The translations under genes were made by a program, and so were the position numbers. Positions 1-11,078 of a DNA stretch of 62,000 nt are shown one piece after another. This stretch comes from Symbiodinium natans (lineage: Eukaryota; Sar; Dinophyceae; Suessiales; Symbiodiniaceae). Under the pieces are notes generated by a model. That model did not search any database and was not told the origin of the DNA. It was given only the letters and a program-made list of their open reading frames with translations. Location of the stretch: contig CAJNDS010002173.1 of the NCBI GenBank assembly GCA_905221605.1, positions 365,001 to 427,000 on the forward strand, given 5' to 3'. Numbering within the stretch: the stretch's first letter is position 1; each line of letters opens with the position of its first letter.

Positions 1-594
1 TAGGCATTCAAGCGTGGGAATTACCGCTGCTGGCTCCGCTTAGACGAGGCAGTCGGACTGCGGCTTGCCCTGAAGCCACAATGTCAACCACAAAACCTCA
101 ACATGACACCCGTCTTCTGGACCAACCCTTGGCCTGCTTGTGAAGCCGTAGCGCAAGCTCTTCAAGACCATCTGCGCTTGAGCAGCCACGAAGTTGGGGA
201 TCAAACGTAAGGCTTCTGGCTTCGTTGGTGTTCAGTGTTCGTTTCTATGTCCGGGGCCCACAGGCTGCTGCAGGCAACGACTAGCAGGCGATTCATGCAC
301 GAGAAACGCCATGTATGTGCGCAAAGCCCTTTCTGAACTGGCTTGGAGCCCAATTGGTCCTTTTGGCTGCTACCTGTTCATGTCCTGGAATTCCGTCCGC
401 CCTGTGCCCCTCCTGGGCGCAGCATCTGCACACAGGCTCCGAGAAATGGCAGCGCGAGCGCACCGCGGGCGAGCCACAGCTTGTTCTTATAGAAGCCCAG
501 GGCCGCCAAAGATAAACCTGGTATGCGAAGAGCAGCAGCAGAAGCCAAAGAACCCGGTCGGAATAGAAACATAAAACACCGAAATTCCTCGCCC
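1..594. other. No gene recognised
   Basis: Open frames here are short and have no recognisable domain. I see nothing I can support in this stretch. Confidence 0.5.
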
Positions 595-595
595 C

Positions 596-660
<65 letters not shown>

Positions 661-733
661 CAGTAGCAGTAGCAGTAGCAGTAGCAGTAGCAATAGCAGT
701 AGCAGTAGCAGTAGCAGTAGCAGTAGTAGTAGC

Positions 734-764
<31 letters not shown>
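595..764. repeat. TAG/CAG triplet microsatellite
   Basis: The tract is almost pure AGT triplets followed by an AGTAGC hexamer phase and then AGT again. It gives long artificial poly-Leu, poly-Thr and poly-Tyr frames on the minus strand that are not genes. Confidence 0.95.
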
Positions 765-3700
765 TGTTGTGAGCAAGCATGAGTGCATGCGCAGCTGCAG
801 CTCGTAGCATTGATTTCACTTTGCATGTGTAGTTTTGCAATTCGTTACAATGCCAATTTTTGGCTCAAGTACCGAGCTAGACTTGTGCCTTTGAGCACGG
901 TAGTTTCGTACAGTAGCTCTTAGGCTGCTGCGCGGTCCGACCGGACGCACTCAAGCGTAGTAGCACAGAGCGTGGACTCAAGAAGTCGGAAAACAGCGTG
1001 GCCAGCAGTGTTTGCTTTTGTGTAAGGCAAGACCTGACTGGTCGACTTCACAATTGGGGGCTGTTCTGGGAAATAGTTCAGCTCTTGTGCCTACGGCCCG
1101 AGTGGGCAAGCATTGCTTTGCTTGTCCGTCGCGGTCCGTGTCCTGGACGTGTGGACTGTGTTCCACGCCTGCGGCCTGACTTCCAAGGCGCGGCGTTTCG
1201 CCGCGCGACGCAGCCTGCTATGGATTTCACTCTTCTTGCTACGGATTCGCTTGCAACACGAGTTTTGTTGGACTGAATCGTGCTCTTTGGCTCCAAAAAC
1301 AAGTCACTAAAACAACCAAAACACACAGTAAAAAAACAAACAAAAAAACTATGTAAAATCAATTTGTTTTGCAAAAACCTGTCTTCACGGCATGGCATCG
1401 AGCAAGGCGGCTGGCTGCCTTGCTCTTGTTCTTGTTCTTGCCCTTGCGCTTGGTTCTTGTCTTATTCTTCTTGTTCTTGGCACTCTTGTTGTTATTGGTG
1501 TTGTTGTTCGGGGTTCACGGGAACACAAAAAAGTGGGAGCACGCACAACAAGAAAACATTAAAAACACGCCCTCCAGATCTAACCTTGCAACGTACAATT
1601 GACATGAGAGGCCATGAGCAACACGCAGCTCCCTACACGACTTTGATCCTATGCCGCACGTCTAGACGCAGCCAGGCAGCACATGAAGCAGCCACTTTGT
1701 AGATCATTCACCTGCTTCTGTTATCTACAACATACGCAGGGTGTTGTTCAGGAAAGTCCCCATATGTCCAGATGACGGGCGCTCAGTTTGAGCTGCCGGG
1801 TAGTCAAGGGCCTCCTAGCATTGCAACCTGCTCTCGCTAAAGCAAGCATGCATCAGAGCCAGCAGCTCTTTCGCGGCATGCGCCCACCCTCCCGGCAGTT
1901 TGTGAATTTTGCGTTGGCGTTGGACGCTGACTCGAATATCTGCTTCACAGCAACACAAAAAAAAACGCACAGGAGTGCACGATGCCTGTAAGAGCTTGCT
2001 CCAGTCGTTACAATCACCAATTGTGAACCTCTCCCACCAAATCGGGACCCCGGAGCAGGAGGCAACCGCAAGAACGACCATCTTCCCTAACAGGACAGTT
2101 AGCCTGCGCAGCCAAGCTGCCGGAAGTGAAGGGCTGTCTGCAAGTGGCCCAAAAATATGATAAAGTGCTCAGAAGCACGGGCTATGAGCTGACGAGGGAA
2201 GGAAAGCCAGGGCACCTGCCGCTGCCGGTACGGCTTCTGGGCACCCAAAAGGATGGCCATGCCGACGGTGATGAAAAGTGCCAGCAGCACCGAATTCACA
2301 TCGACCTCCGGATTCAAGCTACAGGGTTCAAGGTTTAGACCGGGGTGTTCGAGCTTGTTAACTTGAGATTCCCTACCTTGACCAGCCCAATGTCTGGGAA
2401 GAGCGTGATCTGACAAGTTGCTCTGAGGTGGACCATGAACCCCAAACTCTTTGTTTGCAGCCGGAAGGCGGTCGCGACCAAGGCCACAGCGACGCCCTTC
2501 AGCGCGGCTTCCACCCACACATCCTGGCAGGCTGCCTGACAGCGCGAAACCACTCATCATTCGATCCTGAACTACCAGAGCATGCAATGTGGGAACCTGT
2601 TGAACAAAACTCTGGTCTCAAAAAGGTTTTTCGTGAAAGGTTCCAAAAAATCGGGCGTCTAGAACCAAGGTTTCGTAATCAGGTTCCTACATCGGGCTCA
2701 GACATCAATTCTAGGGACGTTCACACGCAGGACACCACACATGAAAGTGAAAATGCGCTCGCGCGATCCGCTGAAAACACAGAGCCAGGCAGCATATTTG
2801 AAGAAGATCGCTGTGGCCCCGGCCATTATACCTGTGACGCTGGAGGGTGACTCGGTGAAGTTCCATGAAACAACTCTCAATTTTAGGAGGCTGTCCTGGA
2901 AAACACCCAACTCTTGGGAAATCCCTACGGACCGATGCAATGAACCGGACACTAGGCCGCAGCCTCGCCAACTCGAATCGAATGCAAAGCAAACATGAAG
3001 CTCAAACCCTGGATCTGCGTTCCAAGACACGGTCAGCTTTGCTTTCTCTTTCGAGCATCTGCCGTTCTGAAAGCATCCTCGCGTCCAAAGGCCGCCCGAA
3101 TCCAGGCGAGCTTTTTTGAACTTGTGATAGTGTATAAGGTTTTGACAGCGAAAGCATTGCGTTTTTCAAGTTGAGTCTTAGTTTGTATTGGGGCTCACAA
3201 TGGCTCACTAGGCTCGCTGGGCTCGGCAGGTCAACCTTCGAGCTGTTGCAGGAACAAACCATGGGCCACACTGCTGTCAGCTTGCGCCGAGGAGTCGCGC
3301 GCCACAGCTAGGAACCGAACAAACCAAGGTCAGCGCCTAGTCGTCAAAAATAGGTTCGGTGGAGGCACATGTGTCAGTTCCACGAGTCTGCATGGCGCCC
3401 CCTGCAAAACGCTGAGATCTCGCTAGCCTCCTCACTCTGAAGCAGACTCGCCGCGGCAGCACGACTTAAAGCGGGTCCACGGTGAGTTCAAAAGCTTGGC
3501 TTGAAACGAGGCGAGAGTGAGCAGCTGTAGCGTTGCGCCCTCCCACTGGGTCGGAAAAGAAATTCTAAAACCAATGCAAACGCTGGCTTTCTGCCAGAAA
3601 AGACACCCCGCCACAATTCAGCCTGCCTGGAAGGGCAGGAAAAATTTTCGGATGTCGCCACAGCACCCGGATGAAACATCCTCCCAGACCCTTTGCAGCG

Positions 3701-4130
3701 AAGTCTTCCTCAGGCATGTTCCAACACCCAAGGTCGGTCGATCAGCTCATTCCCCTGCCACAGCACAGCGAGGTCGATCACCTGCTTGGCCCTGTCATCG
3801 AGCAAGCACTGCACCTCGCCAGCTCACTGTCCTGGCCATTAATGCGAAGGCACCCTGGTCGGAGCCACGACACGTCTTGGATCACTGAAATCTCCTTTGG
3901 TGCCACTGCTCTGGCTGCTCGGAGAGCAGGCCTGGGCACTGTTCACGCGAGGTCGCCCGGGAGCAACCAGTTCTCCGCTGCCACTGACTCACTAGGCTGA
4001 GCAGGTTGTCATTGGCACTTTTGCAGCAGCACTGCGGTCAGTACACATTGCGCGAACCGCCATTTTGTTTCGGCGACGAATTGCTATCTTCTGTTATTTG
4101 AAGCCACACTGGGCAGTCTTCTCACCACGA
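765..4130. other. Gene-free host DNA
   Basis: Several 60-160-codon open frames occur on both strands, but none shows a domain, a codon bias or a repeat that supports it. A possible relict spliced leader lies at 852-869. Otherwise I see nothing. Confidence 0.45.
852..869 (+). other. Possible relict dinoflagellate spliced leader
   Basis: The stretch ends in TTTTTGGCTCAAG and is preceded by GCCA. The last 16 nt of the dinoflagellate spliced leader are GCCATTTTGGCTCAAG, so this site matches if one A and one T are treated as insertions. No gene can be recognised downstream, so the functional meaning is open. Confidence 0.35.
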
Positions 4131-4205
4131 CTATATATGTATATATATATATATATGTATACATATATACATATTTAATATGCTATCTATATATATATAT
4201 GTATG
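4131..4205. repeat. (TA)n/TATATG microsatellite
   Basis: AT-only tract of TATA and TATG units, mirrored around the centre. Confidence 0.9.
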
Positions 4206-6210
4206 TTTTTTATTTCTTTTATTTATCACTATACTATACATTTCAAAAAGAAAGGAAAAGTCGGATCCTGAGGGTACGAGGGGACTGATTGACCAACGGC
4301 CAGCTCTAAAGCGCTTGTCTTCCTAAAAGATCAGTGGCGGTAACATTTGTCAACAGCGTTGCTGTACGACGCAGCCAAACCTCCCAGTCGTCCTTGTGAT
4401 GGTTTGGCATCGCTGAAGAGCGACGGCGGTTTTGTTCTTTTTTGCCGCCGTTGTCCAAACGAAGATGCTCGTCGCCTGGCACACATGGACACTTCTGAAG
4501 ATCATGCCGCGGTTCGGGCCCTTCCGACGCAACGTCACCTGCTACGTGGGAGTACACCAAAGGGGTGTACTACTTTTCAGAACTACCCCACCCATGCTCA
4601 GAAAGCATGGCAAACCTGCAGAGACCTTGCACACCCCAATCCGAACATCTTGCAATGTCCAAGCGGTAACAGCATGAGTCAAAAGCAAGCTCACAACCAA
4701 GTCTCGTATTGCGCTAGCGTAGCCTCCAAGAAGTGAGAGACCATGGTGACACGAAACACAAGGAGGCTACAGAATGTAGCACATGTTCGTTTTTTCTTTC
4801 CTTAGGAGCCATAATTTCTATCTTCTCTGGAATATTTTTTAACTGGAGAAAAGATTGATGGTACTAAGAATTATTTACATTCATCCTCTGGTGCACTGTC
4901 TCTTTTTCATCTACCTGAGAAATATATTTGCATTCTTCTTATCTTTTGCCCAATGCATTTCTTTGGATTTGATGGCAGAACATCCTTTCCAGATTCTTTG
5001 AATGCCCGGAATTCCCTGTCATCTATTCGACTAACTTTCCTATCTTTTGGTTTCTTGCGTGTTCACTTCGCTCACAACCTTTGCTAGTCGAATTCCGGTG
5101 AGTGAAAGGTGAAGAAGATAAGCGGGTAACGATGTCATGTGTGCCGTCTTAATGTCCGGCCCTTGGTTCGTTCCAAAAAACCTTAATGGTGCTACAGACA
5201 ACAGATAGGGGCCCTTGCAGACATTCATTACATGTCGTGCGTTTACTTCGCGCACTTACATATCCAGTTCATGTAATCGCTTCGTACACTTAGTCGTTTC
5301 TACTCACTCCTAGCACTCCAAGCACTCCAGGCAACATTTATCGGCATCCGAAGAAGCTCCACCGGATGCGATTTCCGATGCAAGCAAGCTCCGAGAAAAG
5401 ACCATGGTCCGCAGCGGCTTCGCATTTCGCACGCGAGGCCAGACGTCCAATGCCAGTTTCGAGGACGGCAAGCACGGCGTCCAAAAGTAACGACAAGCGA
5501 GGATAGTTTGGAGGACGGCGAGAGCGGACACGCCCGCGCCTACGTGAGGGTGCGCGATGTTCGGTCAAAATGCGTGCAGGCGCTATCGAAAAAACCAGTC
5601 CGCAGACCAAGCTGCTCTTGCTTTTGACATCTTTCGACGTTGGAACCCCTTCGTGCTGATGCACCGTTTGGGGAACCAAGGACGCATCTGCAAGAGTGAA
5701 GCTTTCCTAGCAACACTGCAACATAGAAAGCAGGAATGTGCCTCGAACTCCAGCGCATCCTCGACATTGCCATGGCCTTCCACATACTCCAGGGTCCTTG
5801 GAGCGCTCATCCCTACATGCGAAATCCTACGAGCACGGTTCTGGCAGGGGTTCGCCAGTCTGCCTGGTGAGATCAACCTGCGGTCCCAGCGACACATATG
5901 CCTGACACCATGTCATGCGAACCTCGCCGCGGAAGAACACCGCAGCATATGCAACGGCTGACGCAAGGAGGTAATCGGACTTTGTCTGGCTCTCCTGCTG
6001 GAGGAATTCTGGTGCTACAGCAGGCTTTTGCAGGGCTGCACATGTTCAAGGAATGGTTAGTGATACCTGCGAGGCCTGCCAAGCATGCAGATTGCAAGCT
6101 GCTCCACAATGTGGGGTTGGGGACGAGGTGAGCAGTTTGTGGAACACAATCATCCGGAATACCTAATATCAGGACTGTGTACAAGTGTTGAAAAAGCTCA
6201 TCCTTGGCCT
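4206..6210. other. No gene recognised
   Basis: A moderately AT-rich part (about 4770-5050) and short open frames are present. No domain was recognised. Confidence 0.45.
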
Positions 6211-6414
6211 CTCAGCTAGAACAGTTGCTGTGCAAGGAGCCTCCATGAAAACAAAGCGAACAGTCGAACTTGCTGGCGAAAACCTGACATTCTAGGCCGA
6301 CATCTATGGCATGTGAGCCCGGAGCCATCTCCTTGTCTGGTTTGTCGTGGTCTCCCCATGCCTGCAGAAGGCCAACGTGGACGGTCACCTTGTCCTCACC
6401 TGCTTCTGCCCAGG

Positions 6415-6580
6415 ACGTAAAGCGCTGATTGAGGGCCAGGGTCACGCTCTGCTTCACAATGAGGTAGATGAGAAAGCCTGGGATGAGGATGCCGTATGCC
6501 ACAGCGCAGGAGTATCCGACATAGTTCGCCTCAGAACCGAATCCTGTCTGCAAGGCCCGACGGTGAAAGAGCATGTCCAA
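6415..6580 (-). CDS. Transmembrane exon, probable 3' part of the LRR receptor-like gene
   Basis: Reading leftwards, this open stretch encodes a hydrophobic segment (VAYGILIPGFLIYLIV) followed by a polar, charged tail. It lies on the same strand and downstream of the leucine-rich-repeat exons at 9.6-11.1 kb. I infer that it is the membrane part of the same gene, because dinoflagellate LRR and Cys-rich proteins often end in several membrane spans. The exon limits are not resolved: the stretch stays open to 6212, but the part beyond ~6415 looks less protein-like. An independent small membrane protein is the alternative. Confidence 0.4.
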
Positions 6581-6734
6581 CTGAGAGCGTTGAACAACTA
6601 CTCGATGGATTTGGGGCTGAAAAAAATCTCTCTGATTCTACCGCTGTGCGTCAGGGCCATTTTTTCAAATCCGTCCAATCTCAAGCACAGCATGCGTGCA
6701 AATGGTGTCGTAAAATATCGTAAAACCGTTTTGC

Positions 6735-7120
6735 GCCGATAAGCCCGCACGCCGATGCGCTGGTGTGCCGGTATGACGCTTTCGCATGCCCCCCGGCCCC
6801 CCCCTGGAGGAAACACGGCGATACGCCGACATACCGCTCGGCCGACGTGCCAATGTGCCGACACGCCGATATGCTGGTACACCGCACCCACGGGCAGGAA
6901 ATATGTTGCCCAGAGCCCGGAAATACACCGATACGCCGATCGTGCCCTTCCCCCCCCGCCGGTGTATTGGTGCATCTCGGTGCGGGCCGGGCGCGGTTGG
7001 AGGCCCGAAGCGGCGTGTATTGGTGCGGGAATAAAAGGGCCGAAACAGTGTATCGGTGCACTGTTACGCCGATACCGGGAGCGACGGCACGGACCGGTGT
7101 ACCGGTATGTTGGCGTGCGT
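6735..7120. repeat. Degenerate minisatellite of CGATACGCCG-like units
   Basis: Short words such as CCGATA, ACGCCG, TACCGGT and CACCGGT recur in irregular order over nearly 400 bp. The tract is richer in G+C than its flanks and makes long artificial Arg/His/Tyr-rich frames on both strands. It would fall inside an intron of the LRR gene if that gene reaches 6.4 kb. Confidence 0.7.
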
Positions 7121-8149
7121 CGTTGTGGGGCTGTTTGGGCGACGCTGTTTGCGGTCACCCTGCAATCTCTCAGACCATGACATGTGGCAGCACTTGAAAG
7201 CATGGCCGGCTGTGGCAGCGCTTTCGGCATGACAAAACAGCTTAGTTGGGCTTTTGGTTTGGGCGTTTGGAAACAGTAGCCTTTCCAACGATCGGTGTAT
7301 TCATTTTGGGTTGTCGTCGGTGTGGCACACGAAAACAGGCTGTGCTTCCGCAGCATTTGCCCATCAGAAACATACTACCCTCATGTGTTTCCCTCTGTGC
7401 TTGGCCACAACCGGTCGGAGCTGTCTTTCCTGGACCACTTGCAGAGTCCGGGTTTTCCCATGGATATCATGTTGTTGTTGCGGTACCAAAACATGACATA
7501 CATCTGATGCAACATCGCTGTTGGATCACCCAGCATATCATGCATGTCATGTGCCCAAGTCCCCAGGCCATGGCCGCTCCCTTCGTCTCATCAGAACACC
7601 TCGGGCACAAGGTACAGCCATGCCGTGGTGCACTGGACTGGGCACGAGAGCTTTTAAAGCTTCCAGGTACCTCAAGTGAGGCAGCGCGGTGCGGAACGCG
7701 TAGTCGTCCAGGGGCACGCCACCTGCCGAAAGCTCACAAGGTGTCGATCACACCCAACCGGATGCTTACCACATCTTACCACGCAGAGGCCCTCAACCCT
7801 CGCGCGCAGGATAAATAACATCCGAGCAGTTGTGGGATTCCTGGCCTCCATCCACCCTCTGGCAGCGCAGAAGCTTGGCACAACTCTGGGCGCCACCGAT
7901 GAAGAAAATGGCCAGTGACTTCAATGCCACTTCAACGCCGACGCCTGGCAATGTTGCACAACTCTTGAGTCTGTGACCTCAGGCAAAGACCTCCTGAGAA
8001 GTGGCGGCATTGATGCTATGATACAGGCGTTCCCGCACCTCCACGAAAACCGTGACACATACATGCCCAGAAGACGCAACCAAAGCCAAATTCCAGAGTC
8101 AACGGTCCTAGTGCAGGCCCAAGCAGATGGTTGCAACTGCCCAAATTCT
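7121..8149. other. Probable intronic sequence
   Basis: No exon is certain here. On the minus strand a stretch at about 7395-7535 reads as a plausible protein with aromatic and Cys residues and could be another exon of the LRR gene, but I cannot support it further. Confidence 0.3.
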
Positions 8150-8344
8150 CTCCCAGCAGGCACCCTGACAGCGATGCAAAACCTCCACCATGGAGCACAG
8201 CGCCAACAGCAGCAGCGGAAACATCGGCGAGGCGAAAGCGACGAAGATCCGGGCCATCCTGCGAAAAAATTGCTGCAAAAGCTGAGGCACCGCACGTGCG
8301 ATGGAAATCATGCTTCGTGTTTCCGAAAGGGACGGCTTCTGCAA
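8150..8344 (-). CDS. Hydrophobic exon of the LRR receptor-like gene (putative)
   Basis: The minus strand encodes a basic amphipathic stretch followed by a membrane-like segment (FASPMFPLLLLALCSMV). It lies between the LRR/Cys-rich exons and the membrane exon near 6.5 kb and fits a polytopic C-terminal half of that gene. Exon borders are not determined. Support is limited to hydrophobicity, strand and position. Confidence 0.3.
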
Positions 8345-8539
8345 CAGCTGTTGTCAAGCCAATTCCTTCCGTCTTCACATTCGAGGCGGAACGCATCGTG
8401 AATGCTGGTCACGGTCATCTGTATGAACTGCGCAATCTCCTGCATTCGATTCTTGCAACTACGTGCCTCTTCATCAAAATTCTTCGGACTACCTTGTCAT
8501 GCATGATGAATGAGACGAAAAGATGACGAAATGAAGGGG

Positions 8540-8714
8540 CCTGTTCAGTCTGTTTGTCCACTTCGTGGTCCGCATCCGCATCCAAGGGAGGACTGAGCTC
8601 GGTGAGGACTGCCCAGAGCTGGAGCAGCTGCAGAAGCACCGGGCCCTGCGCTGCCAGCAGCGGAACCAAAGCCTTGGGACGCACCGGAAGGAGCACGATA
8701 AACATAGCCTGCAT
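8540..8714 (-). CDS. Hydrophobic exon of the LRR receptor-like gene (putative)
   Basis: The minus strand encodes a membrane-like segment (LLAAQGPVLLQLLQLWAVL) followed by an acidic linker. Position and strand suggest that it belongs to the LRR/Cys-rich gene upstream on the minus strand. Borders are uncertain and the assignment is inference. Confidence 0.35.
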
Positions 8715-9342
8715 AGATTATCAGCTAATCGGTGGCTACGCATGGCAACGCTCCAGGTTACGCACAAGGAACCGCGCGTAGTGCAGAAACGCTCCAAAGC
8801 ATGATTGCACAACTTTTCTAGCCTGTCGAAGTCGCTTTTGGAACCTGGTCACGGTCAAAGCTGTCAATGTTTTTTGGAGTCTGATGTCTCACGGGTTCCC
8901 ACTGTCAGGAAGCGTTCGTCCAGTGTGCCCATCACTGTTCGGTTCGGCATAATCAGAATGCTTGAAAGAAGGGTGTTGCAACAATCATGCGACAGCCATA
9001 CCGTCCCAACTATTGAAAGATCAGTGCCCTAGCTGCAACGTCAGTGACATCCCACGGCGTCTGTGGGGGTGGAGCTTCGACTGGAGCAGCAGCAGCGGCA
9101 GAATTCCTTCGAAGCTTGGGTCCCGCTTCTTCAGGCTAACAAAAGCTGATCGCACAGGCTACCTCCTCCATCGTGCGAAGACTCCGGCAGCGACTAAACC
9201 AAACAAAAGTACGCCACCAACAGACAGGCGCGTCAGAAGCTTGTAGTCATCTGAGCACCTGCGCAGCAGATTTGTGGTGGATCAAGGTGCAGCTTCTGGA
9301 AAACTGGCAGAAGCCCTTTGAACAGATCCAAAAACCACCAAC

Positions 9343-9411
9343 CTCTCGCAATGGCCCCCGTGGCTGCGGAAGCCCTCTGCGCACGTGCTGCACAAAATGC
9401 CGTCATACCCT
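9343..9411 (-). CDS. Cys-rich (EGF/GCC2-GCC3-like) exon of the LRR gene
   Basis: In the right frame this short stretch reads GYDGILCSTCAEG followed by a His/Cys continuation. This is the spacing of the small EGF-like or GCC2/GCC3 Cys modules found in dinoflagellate membrane receptors. It is bounded on its 5' side by an AG acceptor (before GGTATGACG) and on its 3' side by a GT donor (GAGAG then GTTGGT). The preceding LRR exon ends in a CxC motif that such a module normally continues. It forms the bridge between the LRR domain and the membrane part. Two alternative frames are open here but lack the Cys pattern. Confidence 0.5.
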
Positions 9412-9639
9412 CAGGGCCCATGGCAAGTGACAGCAGCAGCCCGGGAAATGCAACTTCTAGGATTGAATGCTAGGCTTTCGCATGTTCAACAGAGCAGCCC
9501 TCAGCACAGCCCATGTTTGCTCCGGTGCAAGGAACGCCGGTGCATCGCGATTTTGCTGGGTACAAACACCTCGCACACCAGTGAAGGTTGGCGTTAGAAG
9601 ACACCACAGAATCAAGCAAAGCTAAGCCATCTGAGATCG

Positions 9640-10138
9640 GCACTTGAAGAATGACATGTTCAGGCGAGCATGCATTGGTTTGCAGTGGCAGAAATGATCG
9701 GGCAAGAACCGCTCTGGAGTGACCTGTAGCACTGTAGCTTCCAAGCTGTAGCAGGCGAACCCTCGCTCGACTGTAATCTCCCGCCCTCCGAGCGCAGTCT
9801 CCGACGGCACTGGTAGCAGCTCCAGCGCATCGCCTGCTTCCTTCTCAGTAAGATCAACTCCTCTGAGGTCCACCCTGACTCCTGTGCGTATGGCTTTTTG
9901 CAAAACCCCGGGCGCAAAACTGACGTTGGGGTTCTCCGCAAGAGCCAGCAGGCTACTGGTAAACATACCCTCCACAAGCTCAATGTGGTTCAACGACAGG
10001 TCCAAAGTCTGCAGGGACTCCGCGAAGTACTGGTCGGTCAGATAATCGGGCAGCCTGCCGGTAAGGTTTGATCCTGCCGCAGACAGCTTCGCGATGCTTC
10101 GCGAGTTAATCAGCGGCTGCAGGAGCTCGAGAACTGGA
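9640..10138 (-). CDS. LRR exon 3 plus start of Cys-rich region
   Basis: This exon begins after a CAG acceptor and joins in frame to exon 2, giving the continuous LRR sequence HGPVLELLQP. It contains two or more leucine-rich repeats (SLQTLDLSLNHI, plus an NLTGRLP element typical of plant-type LRRs). A capping region follows, and then a Tyr/Cys motif leading to FLPDHFCHCKP, which starts the Cys-rich domain. The 3' border is approximate. The protein would act as an extracellular or luminal receptor-like LRR protein; its ligand is unknown. It is part of one minus-strand gene with the exons at 10204-10292, 10395-11078 and 9343-9411. Confidence 0.6.
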
Positions 10139-10203
10139 CTGTTCAAGGGGCACCGTGAGACCTCAGCTCTGGATCACAAAAAGGAACCTGAGGAGCTGTT
10201 TGC
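10139..10203 (-). other. GC-AG intron (65 bp)
   Basis: The donor is GC (exon ...CACGG, then GCAAAC) and the acceptor is CAG before TCCAG. Removing these 65 bases restores an uninterrupted leucine-rich-repeat reading frame. Non-GT donors are a known habit of dinoflagellate introns. Confidence 0.65.
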
Positions 10204-10292
10204 CCGTGCAGCCCAGCAGCGTCGAGCACCGTAAGGGCTGGCAGCATCGGCTGATCACCATAAGTTGCATCCAAGATTTTGGCCGAGTGGAC
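10204..10292 (-). CDS. LRR exon 2
   Basis: This 89-nt exon starts after an AG acceptor followed by G, and ends in a GC donor. It encodes AKILDATYGDQ and then LPALTVLDAAGLHG, the core of one leucine-rich repeat. It joins exon 1 in phase 0 and exon 3 after two bases of a Gly codon. Both joins are seamless in LRR register, which is the main support for this model. Confidence 0.6.
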
Positions 10293-10394
10293 CTCTGTGG
10301 GCACGAAAGAGGCTTGAGTCTCCTCAGCGCAGTATGCACACAGTGGCATGACTAGGTCAGCAAGGCTGATGGACGAAGGGGCTTGGGCTCAGGC

Positions 10395-11078
10395 CGCAAG
10401 GTCCAGGATGCGCAGTACACCCAGTCTTCCGAGCCACTCGGGGGTCAAGCGACCACTGACAGCTGTGCCACTCAGCCAGGCCTCTTCCAACTTTGGGAAA
10501 TGCAAAAGATCTTGCAGACGCCCAGTGATTCGTGTTTTAGACAGATCCAGCTCAAGCATCTCCTTCAAGCCATGTAAAGCCTCGAGTTGGCCAGTGACTC
10601 CTGTCGACGAGAGCTTCACGGTGTTCAACTGGTCGAGGCCTTTTATATCTTCCAGCCTGCCCTGGATCTTTGTATCGGCCAGCTCCAGCCGCCTGATGTG
10701 CTTCATAGTGGTGAGGGCCTCTAGCTTTCCGTCAATCTGTGTTTTGGTCAGGGTCAGGTCAGTGATGTTCTTCAGATCACGCAGCTCATTTAGCCCCCCA
10801 GAAATGTGAGTCCTGTACAGATCCAGCTCCTCGAGTTGAGCTAGGGGCCTCAAAGCCCTGAGGCTGCCAGACAAGCTGGGGTTCTCGGACAGGTACAGAC
10901 ACCTGAGTCTTTTCAAGTTGCCCAGCTCCACGGGCAGCTCTCCCGTCAAATTACAGCGCACCAAGCTGATGCTTTCCACACACCCATCATCGCAGGAAAT
11001 CCCCATCCATTGGCAGTGATCCTTATGTTGGCGCAGTTCAGTAGCAAGGCGCAGCTTCTGCAGCACCGCTCGAAGCAT
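10395..11078 (-). CDS. LRR exon 1 of a receptor-like gene
   Basis: The minus strand encodes about nine leucine-rich repeats of the 23-24-residue plant-like type. They open with an N-terminal cap (HCQWMGISCDDG) and continue with NLTGELPVELGNL, then repeats with the pattern LEELDLYRTHISGGL, LDLSKTRITGRL and LRILDLA. The Met at 11078 is the first in frame, but an upstream exon with a signal peptide is possible because none is visible. The exon probably ends at a GC donor just after LDLA, because the in-frame stop 6 nt further on would cut an LRR. This is a solenoid protein-interaction domain; partner and pathway are unknown. Confidence in the LRR is high and in the gene model moderate. Confidence 0.75.

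Noticed and set aside
293-840. Minus-strand poly-Thr, poly-Tyr and poly-Leu proteins
   Set aside because: Artefacts of the AGT/AGC microsatellite.
6598-7356. 252-codon minus-strand frame
   Set aside because: Mostly translation of the CGATACGCCG minisatellite; no domain.
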